From IMG/VR virus record IMGVR_UViG_3300017748_000096, positions 1 to 27,889 of that record: 27,889 nucleotides of DNA, one strand, 5' to 3'. The notes below the pieces were generated by a model, which had not been told where the DNA came from, did no database searches, and worked only from the letters and a program-made list of their open reading frames with translations. A program made the translations under genes and the position numbers. Below, one piece after another: positions 8,545-15,824 of this stretch (positions are counted from its first letter, which is position 1; the number at the start of each line of letters is the position of its first letter). Source of the DNA: a virus.

Positions 8545-9023
8545 AAAAAAACCACAGCTCCCATCACTACATCCATAGGCGCATCCTTCATCAAGTGTGA
8601 GTAGTTATCAGAACTCTCATACTTTTCTATTGTATATCTCTTTCCGATCTTCCTTTTGATTGGCCTGTATAGAACTGCCATTGTCTTGTGGAGGTTTTTG
8701 ACATCTGCCATGTATGTATCTAGATCAACAAACTCACCATAGGAAATGTCTTCTAATGAAGGGATGAATCCAAACTCTTTATTGTCTAATTTAAATCTTT
8801 GCGTTAGACGAGGTCTTTCTCTCATCATATTCGTTAGCTTATGAGAAACCTTAGAAACGTCTTTAAATCGAATGTTAGGCAACTCATTAAACGGAACATT
8901 GCAGAATATGTCAAGCATCTTTTTACTAATGAACTCATCATCACCATCAAGCCTAGCAAAGCGTTGATACTGACTTAGTGTGATTTCCTTTAATGAAGTG
9001 GGCACAATTACTTTGAGTTCCAT
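8292..9023 (-). CDS. Putative tail assembly chaperone (G-like), 0-frame product
   Basis: A 243-residue protein starting at an ATG 21 bases after the large terminase. Residues 1-160 are mixed helical, with segments such as TSLKEITLSQYQRFARL and GEFVDLDTYMADV that resemble chaperone N-domains of Bacteroidetes phages. At residue 159-160 (FF) a T9 run allows a shift into another frame. The 0 frame continues for 83 more residues that overlap the -1 extension almost completely, both frames ending within five bases. Two C-termini of nearly equal length from one DNA segment would be unusual. The chaperone call is by pattern; it is separated from the tape measure by five genes, unlike the usual adjacency. 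Confidence 0.6.
   Translation of the reverse strand: MELKVIVPTSLKEITLSQYQRFARLDGDDEFISKKMLDIFCNVPFNELPNIRFKDVSKVSHKLTNMMRERPRLTQRFKLDNKEFGFIPSLEDISYGEFVDLDTYMADVKNLHKTMAVLYRPIKRKIGKRYTIEKYESSDNYSHLMKDAPMDVVMGAVVFFWTLGKDLLTTTLTSLENSRNKKISADKEHSPNDGDGTLHSIRLVKEMLEDLTKSQNYQLDNVLPFYPLKNTKAKQKTTYSKAK
8544..8550 (-). promoter_or_regulatory. Candidate -1 ribosomal frameshift site (T TTT TTT)
   Basis: On the minus strand the codons are GTT TTT TTT TGG, so nine T residues (8551-8543) contain the heptamer T_TTT_TTT in the phase needed for -1 slippage (X XXY YYZ). After slippage the next codon is TTG at 8544-8542, which enters the 85-codon frame. I did not establish a downstream pseudoknot or hairpin. 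Confidence 0.6.
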
Positions 9024-9044
9024 CCTATAAATAACCTTTTTTGT

Positions 9045-10202
9045 TTATCTTATTGCATACCTTCCGTAATTGGGTTTGCTTAGTCTGTTAAAGGTAGCAT
9101 ATCTGACCGCATCTATGGCATGATTGAACTTGTCAATGGGTTTGTTTAATAGGTTACCGTTCTTGTCCTCTTGCCATTTGTAATTTTGAAACTCTCTAAT
9201 TGTGTTGTCACTTCCTTTGGTTACATATATCTTATGACGTTTTAAGATGTCTATGCCTGCCATTATGCTATCAGCACCTTTTGCAGTAGGCTTTATGTTC
9301 CATCCAAATCTGTGAAGCTCTTCTATACTTTTAGGCTCTGCTGAGTCTGCCCATATCTCATCATATCTTGTAAGACCTAACTCTGCAAACTTATCTGATA
9401 TGTCTGAATTTGTAAGCTGTGTGTGATACATCATCTCGTGAATGTATAAGTCATCACCATCCTTGTAAACCTGAACAAGAGATGTTGGATCATTCGTGAA
9501 TCCAAAGTCAAGACCAAATGAAACCAACTGACCTTTGGGATCATCTACTACATTAAACTGAAACACAGTAGCTCTTGATAAACCTCTCTCACCTAATCCA
9601 TAGATTCTCCAGTAATCATCATCTGTACCCTGTAACCTTTCTATCTCATCTACGATTGTTTGCTCTAGGAACGGATTGTCTTTATATGTGCTTTGTATGT
9701 ATGTTACATCATCCCTTACAAGGAGCTTATCATATATCCAATGAAAAGAGTCAGATGGGTTGTAGTCAAGCCATATCTTATCAGTTGTTCTAACAAGTAA
9801 TTGAAAGAAATCTTCCCACGTTAGTTCATTTGCCTCATTGCAGAATAAGAAGTCTCTTCTTGCTCCACGTTTCTTCTGTGGTTGATCTAATGATACAAAC
9901 TCAAATAAGTTTCCATTAAGAGTGTAGGTGTAGTCAGATTTATTATGGTCTGTCTCTGAATATAAGTCTAAGTTGTTTAGTATCTCAAAGAAATCCCTGT
10001 ACGCTGTCATTTTAAGCGATGGGAGTGACTTTCTTACAATAGTGAATACTTTGCCTTTGTGCTTAAATGCTTTGACGATCAGGAGCTGCAACAAAGAATA
10101 TGTTTTACCACTTCTTGTTCCTCCTTGATTGATTACAATTTTGCTTTCCGCTTGCCAGTTCTTAATGAATAATGGCCCATAATTAATCTCTAGAGTCGAC
10201 AA
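9045..10202 (-). CDS. terL: Terminase large subunit (PBSX type)
   Basis: A 385-residue ATP-driven packaging motor and nuclease. It shows Walker A GGTRSGKT (27-34), Walker B with catalytic Glu in FLFCNEANE (118-126; E123), and RNase H-like nuclease acidic residues in FGLDFGFTND (D232), ADSAEP (D286) and HAIDAVRYA (D364). Length fits the PBSX/phage_terminase_3 family. It lies just after TerS and HNH genes. No ATG is available at the start: TTG at 10202, overlapping terS by 20 bases, is the best candidate and gives an N-terminus reading EINYGPLF, normal for the family; an ATT at about 10187 is the alternative. Confidence 0.95.
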   Translation of the reverse strand: MSTLEINYGPLFIKNWQAESKIVINQGGTRSGKTYSLLQLLIVKAFKHKGKVFTIVRKSLPSLKMTAYRDFFEILNNLDLYSETDHNKSDYTYTLNGNLFEFVSLDQPQKKRGARRDFLFCNEANELTWEDFFQLLVRTTDKIWLDYNPSDSFHWIYDKLLVRDDVTYIQSTYKDNPFLEQTIVDEIERLQGTDDDYWRIYGLGERGLSRATVFQFNVVDDPKGQLVSFGLDFGFTNDPTSLVQVYKDGDDLYIHEMMYHTQLTNSDISDKFAELGLTRYDEIWADSAEPKSIEELHRFGWNIKPTAKGADSIMAGIDILKRHKIYVTKGSDNTIREFQNYKWQEDKNGNLLNKPIDKFNHAIDAVRYATFNRLSKPNYGRYAIR

Positions 10203-10479
10203 AATTTAATTTTATTTCGGTGATACCTTCTTCAGCTTCTAGTTTGTTTTCAACTCTTGCAAGTTTAGGAGTTGTATACTCCCCTAATTTACAAATAATA
10301 TCTAAAGCTGACTTAGGATCATCTGCTGCTACATCTGATAGCCATAAAGTCATATTGTCTAGGTTACCCTCTATGAGTTTTTGAAATGCTTCTCTTATGT
10401 TGTTTGTGACCTTGTTTGGAGTTCCAACAGGTCTACCACTATTCCCTTTAGTAAATCTTCCTTTATTGTCTTTTTCCAT
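10183..10479 (-). CDS. terS: Terminase small subunit (putative)
   Basis: A 98-residue protein placed between HNH and terL. It has a basic N-terminus with RFTKGNSGRPVGTPNKVT (8-25), a DUF5681-like GRPxG element seen in small terminase-like DNA-binding proteins. A helical part follows (NIREAFQKLIEGN, ALDIICKLGEYTTPKL) that could form the oligomerising core. It would recognise the packaging site on phage DNA and recruit TerL. The function rests on position and the N-terminal motif. Confidence 0.75.
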   Translation of the reverse strand: MEKDNKGRFTKGNSGRPVGTPNKVTNNIREAFQKLIEGNLDNMTLWLSDVAADDPKSALDIICKLGEYTTPKLARVENKLEAEEGITEIKLNFVDSRD

Positions 10480-10497
10480 TTCCGTAGATTTCCGTTC

Positions 10498-10758
10498 TTA
10501 TCGGTTTCTCTCAAGTAACTTTTTATTGTGAATATCTTGCAACCAGTCTCTGTAATCTTTTTTATCTCCGTAAATATAATGACAATTTCTGCATAGTGCC
10601 ATTAGGTTTTCTATCGTGTCAGCTTGTTTGCTTCCACCCATTCCTCTTGATTGTATGTGGTGAATGTCTACTGCCTGACCTCCGCAATGTTCACAGGCGA
10701 TAAAGTCAGTAATATCGTAACCCATCTCTTTAAGGTAGAGTTTGGTGTGTTTCTTCAT
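10498..10758 (-). CDS. HNH endonuclease
   Basis: An 86-residue HNH nuclease: zinc-binding C22-x2-C25, the HH pair at 33-34, N51, and C56-x2-C59-H60. The ATG at 10758 is preferred to a TTG nine bases upstream because it overlaps the preceding stop (ATGA), like most junctions here. HNH proteins next to terS/terL are a known part of the packaging machinery in many cos-type phages, so a role in genome-end cleavage is more likely than a homing function. The small size and lack of extra DNA-binding domains support this. Confidence 0.9.
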   Translation of the reverse strand: MKKHTKLYLKEMGYDITDFIACEHCGGQAVDIHHIQSRGMGGSKQADTIENLMALCRNCHYIYGDKKDYRDWLQDIHNKKLLERNR

Positions 10759-11597
10759 ATTCCGCAATAACCAGAATCACATTCGTTAAAGTCATTATCA
10801 AAGAGTTTTATTTGTTTTTTATATTTTATAATATCTCTATAATTGACATCACTTCTAAATGTTCCTTTATTATTTTCTTCAGTCTTTGCAAACCATTCCA
10901 TCTTCTTAGGTTGTTTGGTATTTATATGGGATAGAAGTAGAGGACTCCTCCACCAACATCCAACACAGTTATTCATATATGCAAATCTAACTTCTTTATC
11001 TTGCCAATACTTTTCTATATGATCTTTGTAAATGTTTGAAGTTATTAAAGGGAAAGAGGGTTTACAATATTCAATTGTTTTCCATTTATTTTGAGTCTTA
11101 GTTTTTGTTTTACCTACAACTATTTTAACCTCAGTCATACCATTGACATTTACTTTTTCCATCATACGCTTGGCTCTTTGTTTTTCGTTAGCTCTATATC
11201 CAAAACGCATTTCAACATCTTCCTTAATGTTTTTATATCTCCATTCTGCAATTGGTTTTGTTTTCATTTCCGTAGTACAAAATCTTTTTATTTTGTTTGG
11301 TAGATATCCACTTGCGTTTTTTATTACCTGATCAAACGAAGGGCCAGACACCCAAGTAATCTCTCTTCCTGTATATTGCTCAAGGTCTAACATAGTATAA
11401 ATAATCATATCATCTTCGGCAGTTGCAATAAACGGAGCTTGTATTTTATCTTCTACCTGTTGACGTATTTTTTTATCTGGAAACTTGCAATTATTATCTT
11501 CTATTCTAACCAGAGAAAATATATCATAATCGGCAGGGTAATGAACCGCTATATAGCTTGAAGTCTTCCCTCCTGATAATGAGTTTATGGTTGTCAT
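10755..11597 (-). CDS. PAPS reductase-like / PP-loop ATPase family protein
   Basis: A 280-residue protein with an N-terminal PP-loop SLSGGKTSS (6-14), as in the adenine nucleotide alpha-hydrolase superfamily (PAPS reductase, DndC, tRNA thiolases), and RFCTTEMKTKPI (105-116). Cysteines at 107, 211 and 214 (CVGCWW) plus 273 and 278 (CDSGYC) could bind an iron-sulphur cluster or carry sulphur. Likely reaction: adenylation or sulphur transfer on a nucleotide or DNA/tRNA substrate; the true substrate is unknown. It lies in the cluster with C5 methyltransferase and exonuclease genes, so a part in DNA modification is possible (inference). Confidence 0.75.
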   Translation of the reverse strand: MTTINSLSGGKTSSYIAVHYPADYDIFSLVRIEDNNCKFPDKKIRQQVEDKIQAPFIATAEDDMIIYTMLDLEQYTGREITWVSGPSFDQVIKNASGYLPNKIKRFCTTEMKTKPIAEWRYKNIKEDVEMRFGYRANEKQRAKRMMEKVNVNGMTEVKIVVGKTKTKTQNKWKTIEYCKPSFPLITSNIYKDHIEKYWQDKEVRFAYMNNCVGCWWRSPLLLSHINTKQPKKMEWFAKTEENNKGTFRSDVNYRDIIKYKKQIKLFDNDFNECDSGYCGI

Positions 11598-11846
11598 TTA
11601 TATATACTTTTTCCCTTTAAGCAAATCTTGTAAGATGTATTTGTGAGTGGGTGCTAATTCCAACGTATCGATTATCCATTTGATATAGTCTTTTGAAACA
11701 TCGTTTATGTGTTTTCTTTTATACTTTCCAAACTTTAATTTACCATCACTTAATCCAAAAGGTTCTGATTTTCTTGCGTTAGGATTTTCGTGGTTTTGTA
11801 TCCCTCTCCTGTTCTCGCTCCTTAGTGTTCTTTTATTGGTTGTCAT
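11598..11846 (-). CDS. Small DUF3820-like protein
   Basis: An 82-residue protein with a basic, disordered-looking N-terminus (about 1-35). Its C-terminal module, KLKFGKYKRKHINDVSKDY (about 36-54) then IKWIIDTLEL, matches the DUF3820 pattern GKYKGK-x-DVPxxYL-W. Modules of this type occur next to or fused with exonucleases and helicases, so a nucleic-acid role is plausible. The ATG overlaps the stop of a 41-codon gene. Family call by pattern, moderately sure. Confidence 0.7.
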   Translation of the reverse strand: MTTNKRTLRSENRRGIQNHENPNARKSEPFGLSDGKLKFGKYKRKHINDVSKDYIKWIIDTLELAPTHKYILQDLLKGKKYI

Positions 11847-11968
11847 TTATTGACTTGCCTCTCTATCCATTTACGATACATCAAAGCTGCCATTGCTAGT
11901 CTCTGAGGTTTGTATTTGTATTTGACTATGAGTTGAGCCATTGCAATCCTGATAAAGTCTTCTCTCAT
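11843..11968 (-). CDS. 41-residue basic helical protein
   Basis: This small gene is linked by ATGA overlaps at both ends: with the exonuclease stop at 11968-11965 and with the DUF3820-like ATG at 11846-11843. It starts MREDFIRIAMAQLIVKYKYK and ends YRKWIERQVNK. It is strongly helical, Met- and Arg/Lys-rich and without cysteines. It fills an otherwise unexplained 118-base gap. Function unknown; a small regulator of the flanking nuclease is conceivable but unsupported. Confidence 0.65.
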   Translation of the reverse strand: MREDFIRIAMAQLIVKYKYKPQRLAMAALMYRKWIERQVNK

Positions 11969-12750
11969 GTTAATGTCATTCTTAAAGTGTAGGAGTCAAT
12001 GTCATTATGGTTAACAAAAAATTCTTTGTATCTCTCTAATCCTTCTTTTAGTTTCTTATAACCCTTGTTTATGAATGACTGCTCCATTCCTATGATTCCA
12101 ATGTCTAGTGTGTTTTTGTCTACTGCTATGAAGTGAAAGTTAGAGAATGGTACATTAAACAGCTCTGTGTAAATGAATGCCTGTACGTCATATCCATATT
12201 TGTCTGCCGACCATTCAAATTTATTTAGGTCTTGAGTAGTCTTTAAGTCTGCGATGAAATTGTGTTTGGCATCATATATGTCGGCTTTACCTCTGAAAGC
12301 ATAACCCTCTAACATATCTATCGCTGGAACTTCAAAATCACAACCTCCTATCATTGATAAAACGTGTTCATTCCTTAATACAGCATCTACGATCCTCATG
12401 TTTTGGTCGTGTTCTTTTGCTGTTAATACGATTTTACTGGATTTTGCCTTTGCTTCTTTGTAGGCCTTAGAGGCCCTGCTTTGCACATTGACTATATGAA
12501 ACCTTTCCTCTATTAGATGTGGCTCTAGAACCATTGTGTGGATGAAGTTGCCTATCTCTAAAGCTGGAGAGCTTGTTTGTTGTCCGTATTGTGTTACGAA
12601 TTTGTATGTCTTAGGACTCTGATTTAAGAGCTTTATACTTGATGAACTCATCGCTGCTGATCCTAGATGACCATAATAAAAGTCATCATCATACATTTTT
12701 TTGATTAGAGCATCTCTATCCCAAGTATCTCCATTTAATAATTTTATCAT
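11965..12750 (-). CDS. RecE/exonuclease VIII-like PD-(D/E)XK nuclease
   Basis: A 261-residue protein with ALEIGNFIHTMVLEP (63-77, conserved His71), GKADIYD (154-160; D157), IADLKTT (166-172; D168-L-K170) and a downstream YGYDVQAFIY (185-194; Q190). This is the order expected of the PDDEXK_12/exodeoxyribonuclease VIII family: a 5'-3' dsDNA exonuclease producing 3' overhangs for single-strand annealing. It fits with the SSB-like and RusA-like genes in the same operon. No annealase was recognised. ATGA overlaps on both sides. Confidence 0.85.
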   Translation of the reverse strand: MIKLLNGDTWDRDALIKKMYDDDFYYGHLGSAAMSSSSIKLLNQSPKTYKFVTQYGQQTSSPALEIGNFIHTMVLEPHLIEERFHIVNVQSRASKAYKEAKAKSSKIVLTAKEHDQNMRIVDAVLRNEHVLSMIGGCDFEVPAIDMLEGYAFRGKADIYDAKHNFIADLKTTQDLNKFEWSADKYGYDVQAFIYTELFNVPFSNFHFIAVDKNTLDIGIIGMEQSFINKGYKKLKEGLERYKEFFVNHNDIDSYTLRMTLT

Positions 12751-13820
12751 TTGAATAAAAATTTACATTTTTCTGCTACTGCTTGAACTACATTTACTGT
12801 TACTGCGTTTCCACACATCTTGTACCTTTGAGAATCTGATATAGGGCCCTTTACACCTTCTTGTGTCCAGTTGTCAGGGAAACCTTGTAATCGTTCACAT
12901 TCAATAGGAGTCAATCTTCTTATTTTATCTGTATAAACTGCTTGATTGCCAGCTGTGTCTAGTGTTAGTGCTTTGCCCTTACCTACTCTGCCTCTTCTTT
13001 TTTTTGAATTTATAAAAGAATAATTAATACTGTCTCCTTTAGTTGCTTTTTCATAACCTTTTTGGGTTGCTGATTTTACTAAGATTTCATTAGACTTTAA
13101 AGTCAGAGTAGGACTATTATTATCTTTTCTCCACCTAAACCCTTCATCATATCTAAAATCTCCTATTTGTTGTGAAATTTTGTTACGTTCCATAATGTAA
13201 CTTCCTTGACTTGTTGAAGCTCTGTATCTTGTTGTGAGTGTAACGGAATTTGGGTTGGAGATTGATTTATTAATCTGTTTATTGTTTTCTGAGATAGGGA
13301 ATACTTGTCCTCCACTTCTGTCTCCAATATATCCAACAAGGTAGACTCTCTCTCGATTTTGGGGTAAAAACCAACTTGAGTTAAGCAATTGCCATTCACA
13401 TCTATAACCCCCAATGTTGGCAAAGGCTTGGATAATTGCCCAAAAGTCTTCGCCAGAGTTTGAGGAGAAAGTTCCTTTAACATTTTCCCATATAAAAAGA
13501 CGTGGTCTGCATTCGCTGATGAGTCGAATCGCTTCACTAATAAGGGAGCTTCTATCTCCTTGCATGCCTCTACGCCTTCCAGCCAAGCTAAAGTCCTGAC
13601 AAGGCGAGCCGAAAGTGATGAGATCAATTTTTGGTAAGTCTTTTCCTTGAATATCTGTAACTGATCCGACATATTTACTATTTTTAAAATTATTTTTATA
13701 TACGTCTATCGCGTATTTGTCAATCTCTGAAAAGTAAGATTCTATTTCATATCCTGCTTTTTCAAACCCTAGATGAAAACCACCTATTCCACTAAACAAA
13801 TCTAATTGTGTAAGTTTCAT
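12747..13820 (-). CDS. DNA (cytosine-5)-methyltransferase
   Basis: A 357-residue, full-length C5 methyltransferase: motif I DLFSGIGGF (7-15), motif IV GSPCQDFS with catalytic Cys74, motif VI ENV (about 111), motif VIII QNRERV (about 153), target recognition region (about 170-295), motif IX RRLTPIECERLQGFP (about 300) and motif X GNAV (near 337). It transfers a methyl group from SAM to C5 of cytosine at an unknown site. I recognise no cognate restriction enzyme with confidence, so it is probably an orphan that protects phage DNA. ATGA overlaps at both ends show stable operon membership. Confidence 0.95.
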   Translation of the reverse strand: MKLTQLDLFSGIGGFHLGFEKAGYEIESYFSEIDKYAIDVYKNNFKNSKYVGSVTDIQGKDLPKIDLITFGSPCQDFSLAGRRRGMQGDRSSLISEAIRLISECRPRLFIWENVKGTFSSNSGEDFWAIIQAFANIGGYRCEWQLLNSSWFLPQNRERVYLVGYIGDRSGGQVFPISENNKQINKSISNPNSVTLTTRYRASTSQGSYIMERNKISQQIGDFRYDEGFRWRKDNNSPTLTLKSNEILVKSATQKGYEKATKGDSINYSFINSKKRRGRVGKGKALTLDTAGNQAVYTDKIRRLTPIECERLQGFPDNWTQEGVKGPISDSQRYKMCGNAVTVNVVQAVAEKCKFLFK

Positions 13821-14065
13821 AATATGTCCATAGTATCATGAGCAATAACTAAGAAGCCTACTTGATCTGTAGCTTTCTTTTGAATGTCATAAATATCGCC
13901 TTCATCTGTTCCTTGTGGGAATACAACCTTTGAACCTTTTTCTACTAGGTATTCATTGACCTCATGCAACCAGTTAAAAGTTTCAATGTTTTCTCCGTTA
14001 ACAGTTAAATGGCCTCTGTAGAACCTTCCTGCGTTTTCTGTGTATGCTACCTCTAAACGTATCAT
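13817..14065 (-). CDS. Hypothetical protein, 82 residues
   Basis: A small acidic alpha/beta protein beginning MIRLEVAYTENAGRFYRGHL, with a beta hairpin followed by a helix (NWLHEVNEYLVEKG). No cysteine cluster, membrane segment or known motif. It is coupled by ATGA overlaps to a 40-codon membrane gene upstream and to the methyltransferase downstream. Function unknown. Confidence 0.7.
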   Translation of the reverse strand: MIRLEVAYTENAGRFYRGHLTVNGENIETFNWLHEVNEYLVEKGSKVVFPQGTDEGDIYDIQKKATDQVGFLVIAHDTMDIL

Positions 14066-14184
14066 AAACCAAATATATGTTTAATTAATGCAGTACCAGC
14101 AAGAGGTAATAAAAATACTAGACACATCAAAATGCTTGCGACTAGATATGCGATGTAGTGTTGTAGTGTTAGTTTCTTTTTCAT
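14062..14184 (-). CDS. 40-residue single-pass membrane protein
   Basis: The ATG at 14184 overlaps the preceding stop (TAATG) and its TGA overlaps the next ATG (ATGA). The N-terminus is Lys-rich (MKKKLTLQHY). One hydrophobic helix follows (about 11-33, IAYLVASILMCLVFLLPLAG), then a short polar end. The positive-inside pattern suggests a cytoplasmic N-terminus. Function unknown. An early small membrane protein of this kind could act on the host or in superinfection exclusion, which is speculation. Confidence 0.65.
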   Translation of the reverse strand: MKKKLTLQHYIAYLVASILMCLVFLLPLAGTALIKHIFGL

Positions 14185-14429
14185 TAGCTTATATATTCAA
14201 CAGGATAATTTTCATATATAACATCTTTATCTTCATCATAATATTCATCGTATTCTACCTCCCATTCCATGACAGGTTTACCATAGACTCCATAAGACTT
14301 TGATGCAGTTGCAAGCCATTTGTTACAACTAGAACATAATACTTCTGTTCCTTCTGAAACAGATTCAGGATTAGGCAATGTGTGTACTGGACTTTTATCG
14401 CACACATTACATTTGATTTTAATTTTCAT
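14184..14429 (-). CDS. Small zinc-ribbon-like protein
   Basis: An 81-residue protein with two CxxC knuckles (CNVC at 8-11 and CSSC at 32-35), typical of a zinc ribbon, followed by an acidic, Tyr-rich tail (YDEYYDEDKDVIYENY). The acidic tail may mimic nucleic acid or contact a partner. Its stop overlaps the start of the 40-codon membrane gene. It follows a 73-base non-coding AT-rich gap (14430-14502) in which I see no clear promoter. Function unknown. Confidence 0.7.
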   Translation of the reverse strand: MKIKIKCNVCDKSPVHTLPNPESVSEGTEVLCSSCNKWLATASKSYGVYGKPVMEWEVEYDEYYDEDKDVIYENYPVEYIS

Positions 14430-14502
14430 TAGAATAGTTTTATAATTGAACTCTTCTAAGATAACAATTATTTCTTTATTCCCAACAAAAAATGTTAAAA
14501 AT

Positions 14503-14949
14503 TTATAGTAAGCCTAGTTTTTTTAGCTTACTGCCTGCCCAACGCTTGCCTGCAAGACCTCCCCATAATAGAAAAGAGATAGTACCACAAGCACTTGTAT
14601 CACCTTCGTCATAGTATTCTTCTGCTCGTGACAGGTATGAATACATTCTTTTGATTGTCTTTACGCTTATGGGTTTCTTTTGTGCGAGCTGTTGCGCTCT
14701 TACCTTACCTACGCCTGTGGCGCATTTATTCTCATACTTTTTGTTTAGCTCAATGCCTCTCTTTGCGTTATTAGATACAGAGTCAGGATAATCTGAAAAA
14801 GATTCAAGTTCTAAATTTGTTCCTTTTTTCCATTGAGTGATACATATTGCCATTCGTTGCTTGGGATCAGGAAACTCTCCTTTCATCTCTTCCATGCAGC
14901 GTGGAATAAAGTCTGATTCTTTTTCGTTGTTTGGTTTAGATAGTGGCAT
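14503..14949 (-). CDS. Hypothetical protein with a phage structural-type domain
   Basis: A 148-residue protein in two parts. Residues about 12-42 (FIPRCMEEMKGEFPDPKQRM) form a short helical motif. About 53-148 read SDYPDSVSNNAKRGIELN and later RAQQLAQKKPISVKTIKRMY and LLWGGLAGKRWA. I associate both parts with extensions of head proteins or proteases in Bacteroidetes phages. Here they stand alone in the replication region, far from the XkdF protease at 1670-2260. It overlaps the upstream nuclease gene by 14 bases. Function unknown. Confidence 0.7.
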   Translation of the reverse strand: MPLSKPNNEKESDFIPRCMEEMKGEFPDPKQRMAICITQWKKGTNLELESFSDYPDSVSNNAKRGIELNKKYENKCATGVGKVRAQQLAQKKPISVKTIKRMYSYLSRAEEYYDEGDTSACGTISFLLWGGLAGKRWAGSKLKKLGLL

Positions 14950-15424
14950 ACCTAAGTAATTTAAATGATTTTAATTCTTGCAAATCTGTTAGGTGTATTT
15001 TGGTCAACACATCTTTTCTCTGATCTCTTTGATAAAGTTTCCTGTAGGCATTTTCTTTGGTTACAAACTCTGAATCAACATTTACAACACACCACTCTTT
15101 GAGTTCTTCCCTACGCACGACACAAAAACCACCTTCCTCTGCTATGTCAAATGCAATAAATTCTGCTTCGCCATGTAGCCATCCAGTTTTACCTCTGACG
15201 TTTTGAAACTCTACCCAAATAGTTTTAGGATGGCGATTACCTTTAACATCTACACCATACCAATCCCCTCTGCGTTTTACCCAATAATCAATATGAGAAT
15301 AGATATCTTCTTTGACTGTTGCTTTTTTTACTTCATATCCTACTTTTTCGCAGGCTTCAATAAATCTCTTTTCAGATAAGTCTCCTTGTTGCTTTGAATA
15401 TCTCCTTCTGCTATTCGTCACCAT
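14936..15424 (-). CDS. PD-(D/E)XK nuclease-like protein
   Basis: 162 residues from the ATG at 15424 (a TTG nine bases upstream is the alternative). An N-terminal QQGDLSEKRFIEACEKVGY supplies an early Glu. Then come SHIDYWV (Asp), YGVDVKGNRHPKTIWVEFQN (the V-D-V-K core) and GKTGWLHG. This order fits the restriction-endonuclease fold (Hjc, Vsr or type II-like). A single small domain suggests a DNA repair or structure-specific nuclease, or host-DNA degradation. The target is unknown. It overlaps both neighbours by 14 bases. Confidence 0.7.
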   Translation of the reverse strand: MVTNSRRRYSKQQGDLSEKRFIEACEKVGYEVKKATVKEDIYSHIDYWVKRRGDWYGVDVKGNRHPKTIWVEFQNVRGKTGWLHGEAEFIAFDIAEEGGFCVVRREELKEWCVVNVDSEFVTKENAYRKLYQRDQRKDVLTKIHLTDLQELKSFKLLRYATI

Positions 15425-15824
15425 AGGTGTCAAATATTTGCTTCAGTTGATCAATACGAGATTGTAAACAAGAACCGCAACTTGTTGTCTGTACGTTTTT
15501 GTGAAAGACTCTGTTGAAGATTTTATTTATAACCTCTTGCTCTTCTGCTATGATTAGATTTTTAGGCAGAACCACTTCAAGGAAATCGTATTCTTCCTTG
15601 ACTAAACACTCAGGTTGTCTGTATCTGAATATCTCGTTTAGCTTTTCCTTTCTCTTATCACAACCACAGTCAATTCCTGTTGCATCTACAAACGCATCAA
15701 CTGCTGCTTTTATACCAGTTGCCTTTGTTATCTTCTCTATCGTATCTCCTAAGCCTTTACTTCTTTGCTTTTTTGTAGATTTCGTAGCTTTTTTCTTGCC
15801 TTTGTTTGATTTTTTTTCTTCCAT
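15411..15824 (-). CDS. Lys-rich, cysteine-containing protein overlapping the sigma factor gene
   Basis: A 137-residue protein with an extremely Lys-rich N-terminus (residues 1-24, KSNKGKKKATKSTKKQRSKG), then a helical segment (GDTIEKITKATGIKAAVDAF), CGC near 54-56, a single Cys about 73 and CGSC near 115-118. Four or more cysteines suggest metal binding. Its first 68 bases overlap the 3' end of the sigma factor gene in another frame, so the Lys-rich parts of both proteins share DNA. It could be a nucleic-acid-binding partner or regulator of the sigma factor (inference from overlap only). Confidence 0.7.
   Translation of the reverse strand: MEEKKSNKGKKKATKSTKKQRSKGLGDTIEKITKATGIKAAVDAFVDATGIDCGCDKRKEKLNEIFRYRQPECLVKEEYDFLEVVLPKNLIIAEEQEVINKIFNRVFHKNVQTTSCGSCLQSRIDQLKQIFDTYGDE

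Noticed and set aside
10498-10758. HNH gene as a homing endonuclease
   Set aside because: Small size, coupling to neighbours by ATGA overlap and position before terS/terL fit the packaging-associated HNH family better than a mobile element.
13163-13672. 169-codon minus-strand ORF inside the C5 methyltransferase gene
   Set aside because: It lies in another frame of a gene that has all methyltransferase motifs; no recognisable domain, so a shadow ORF.
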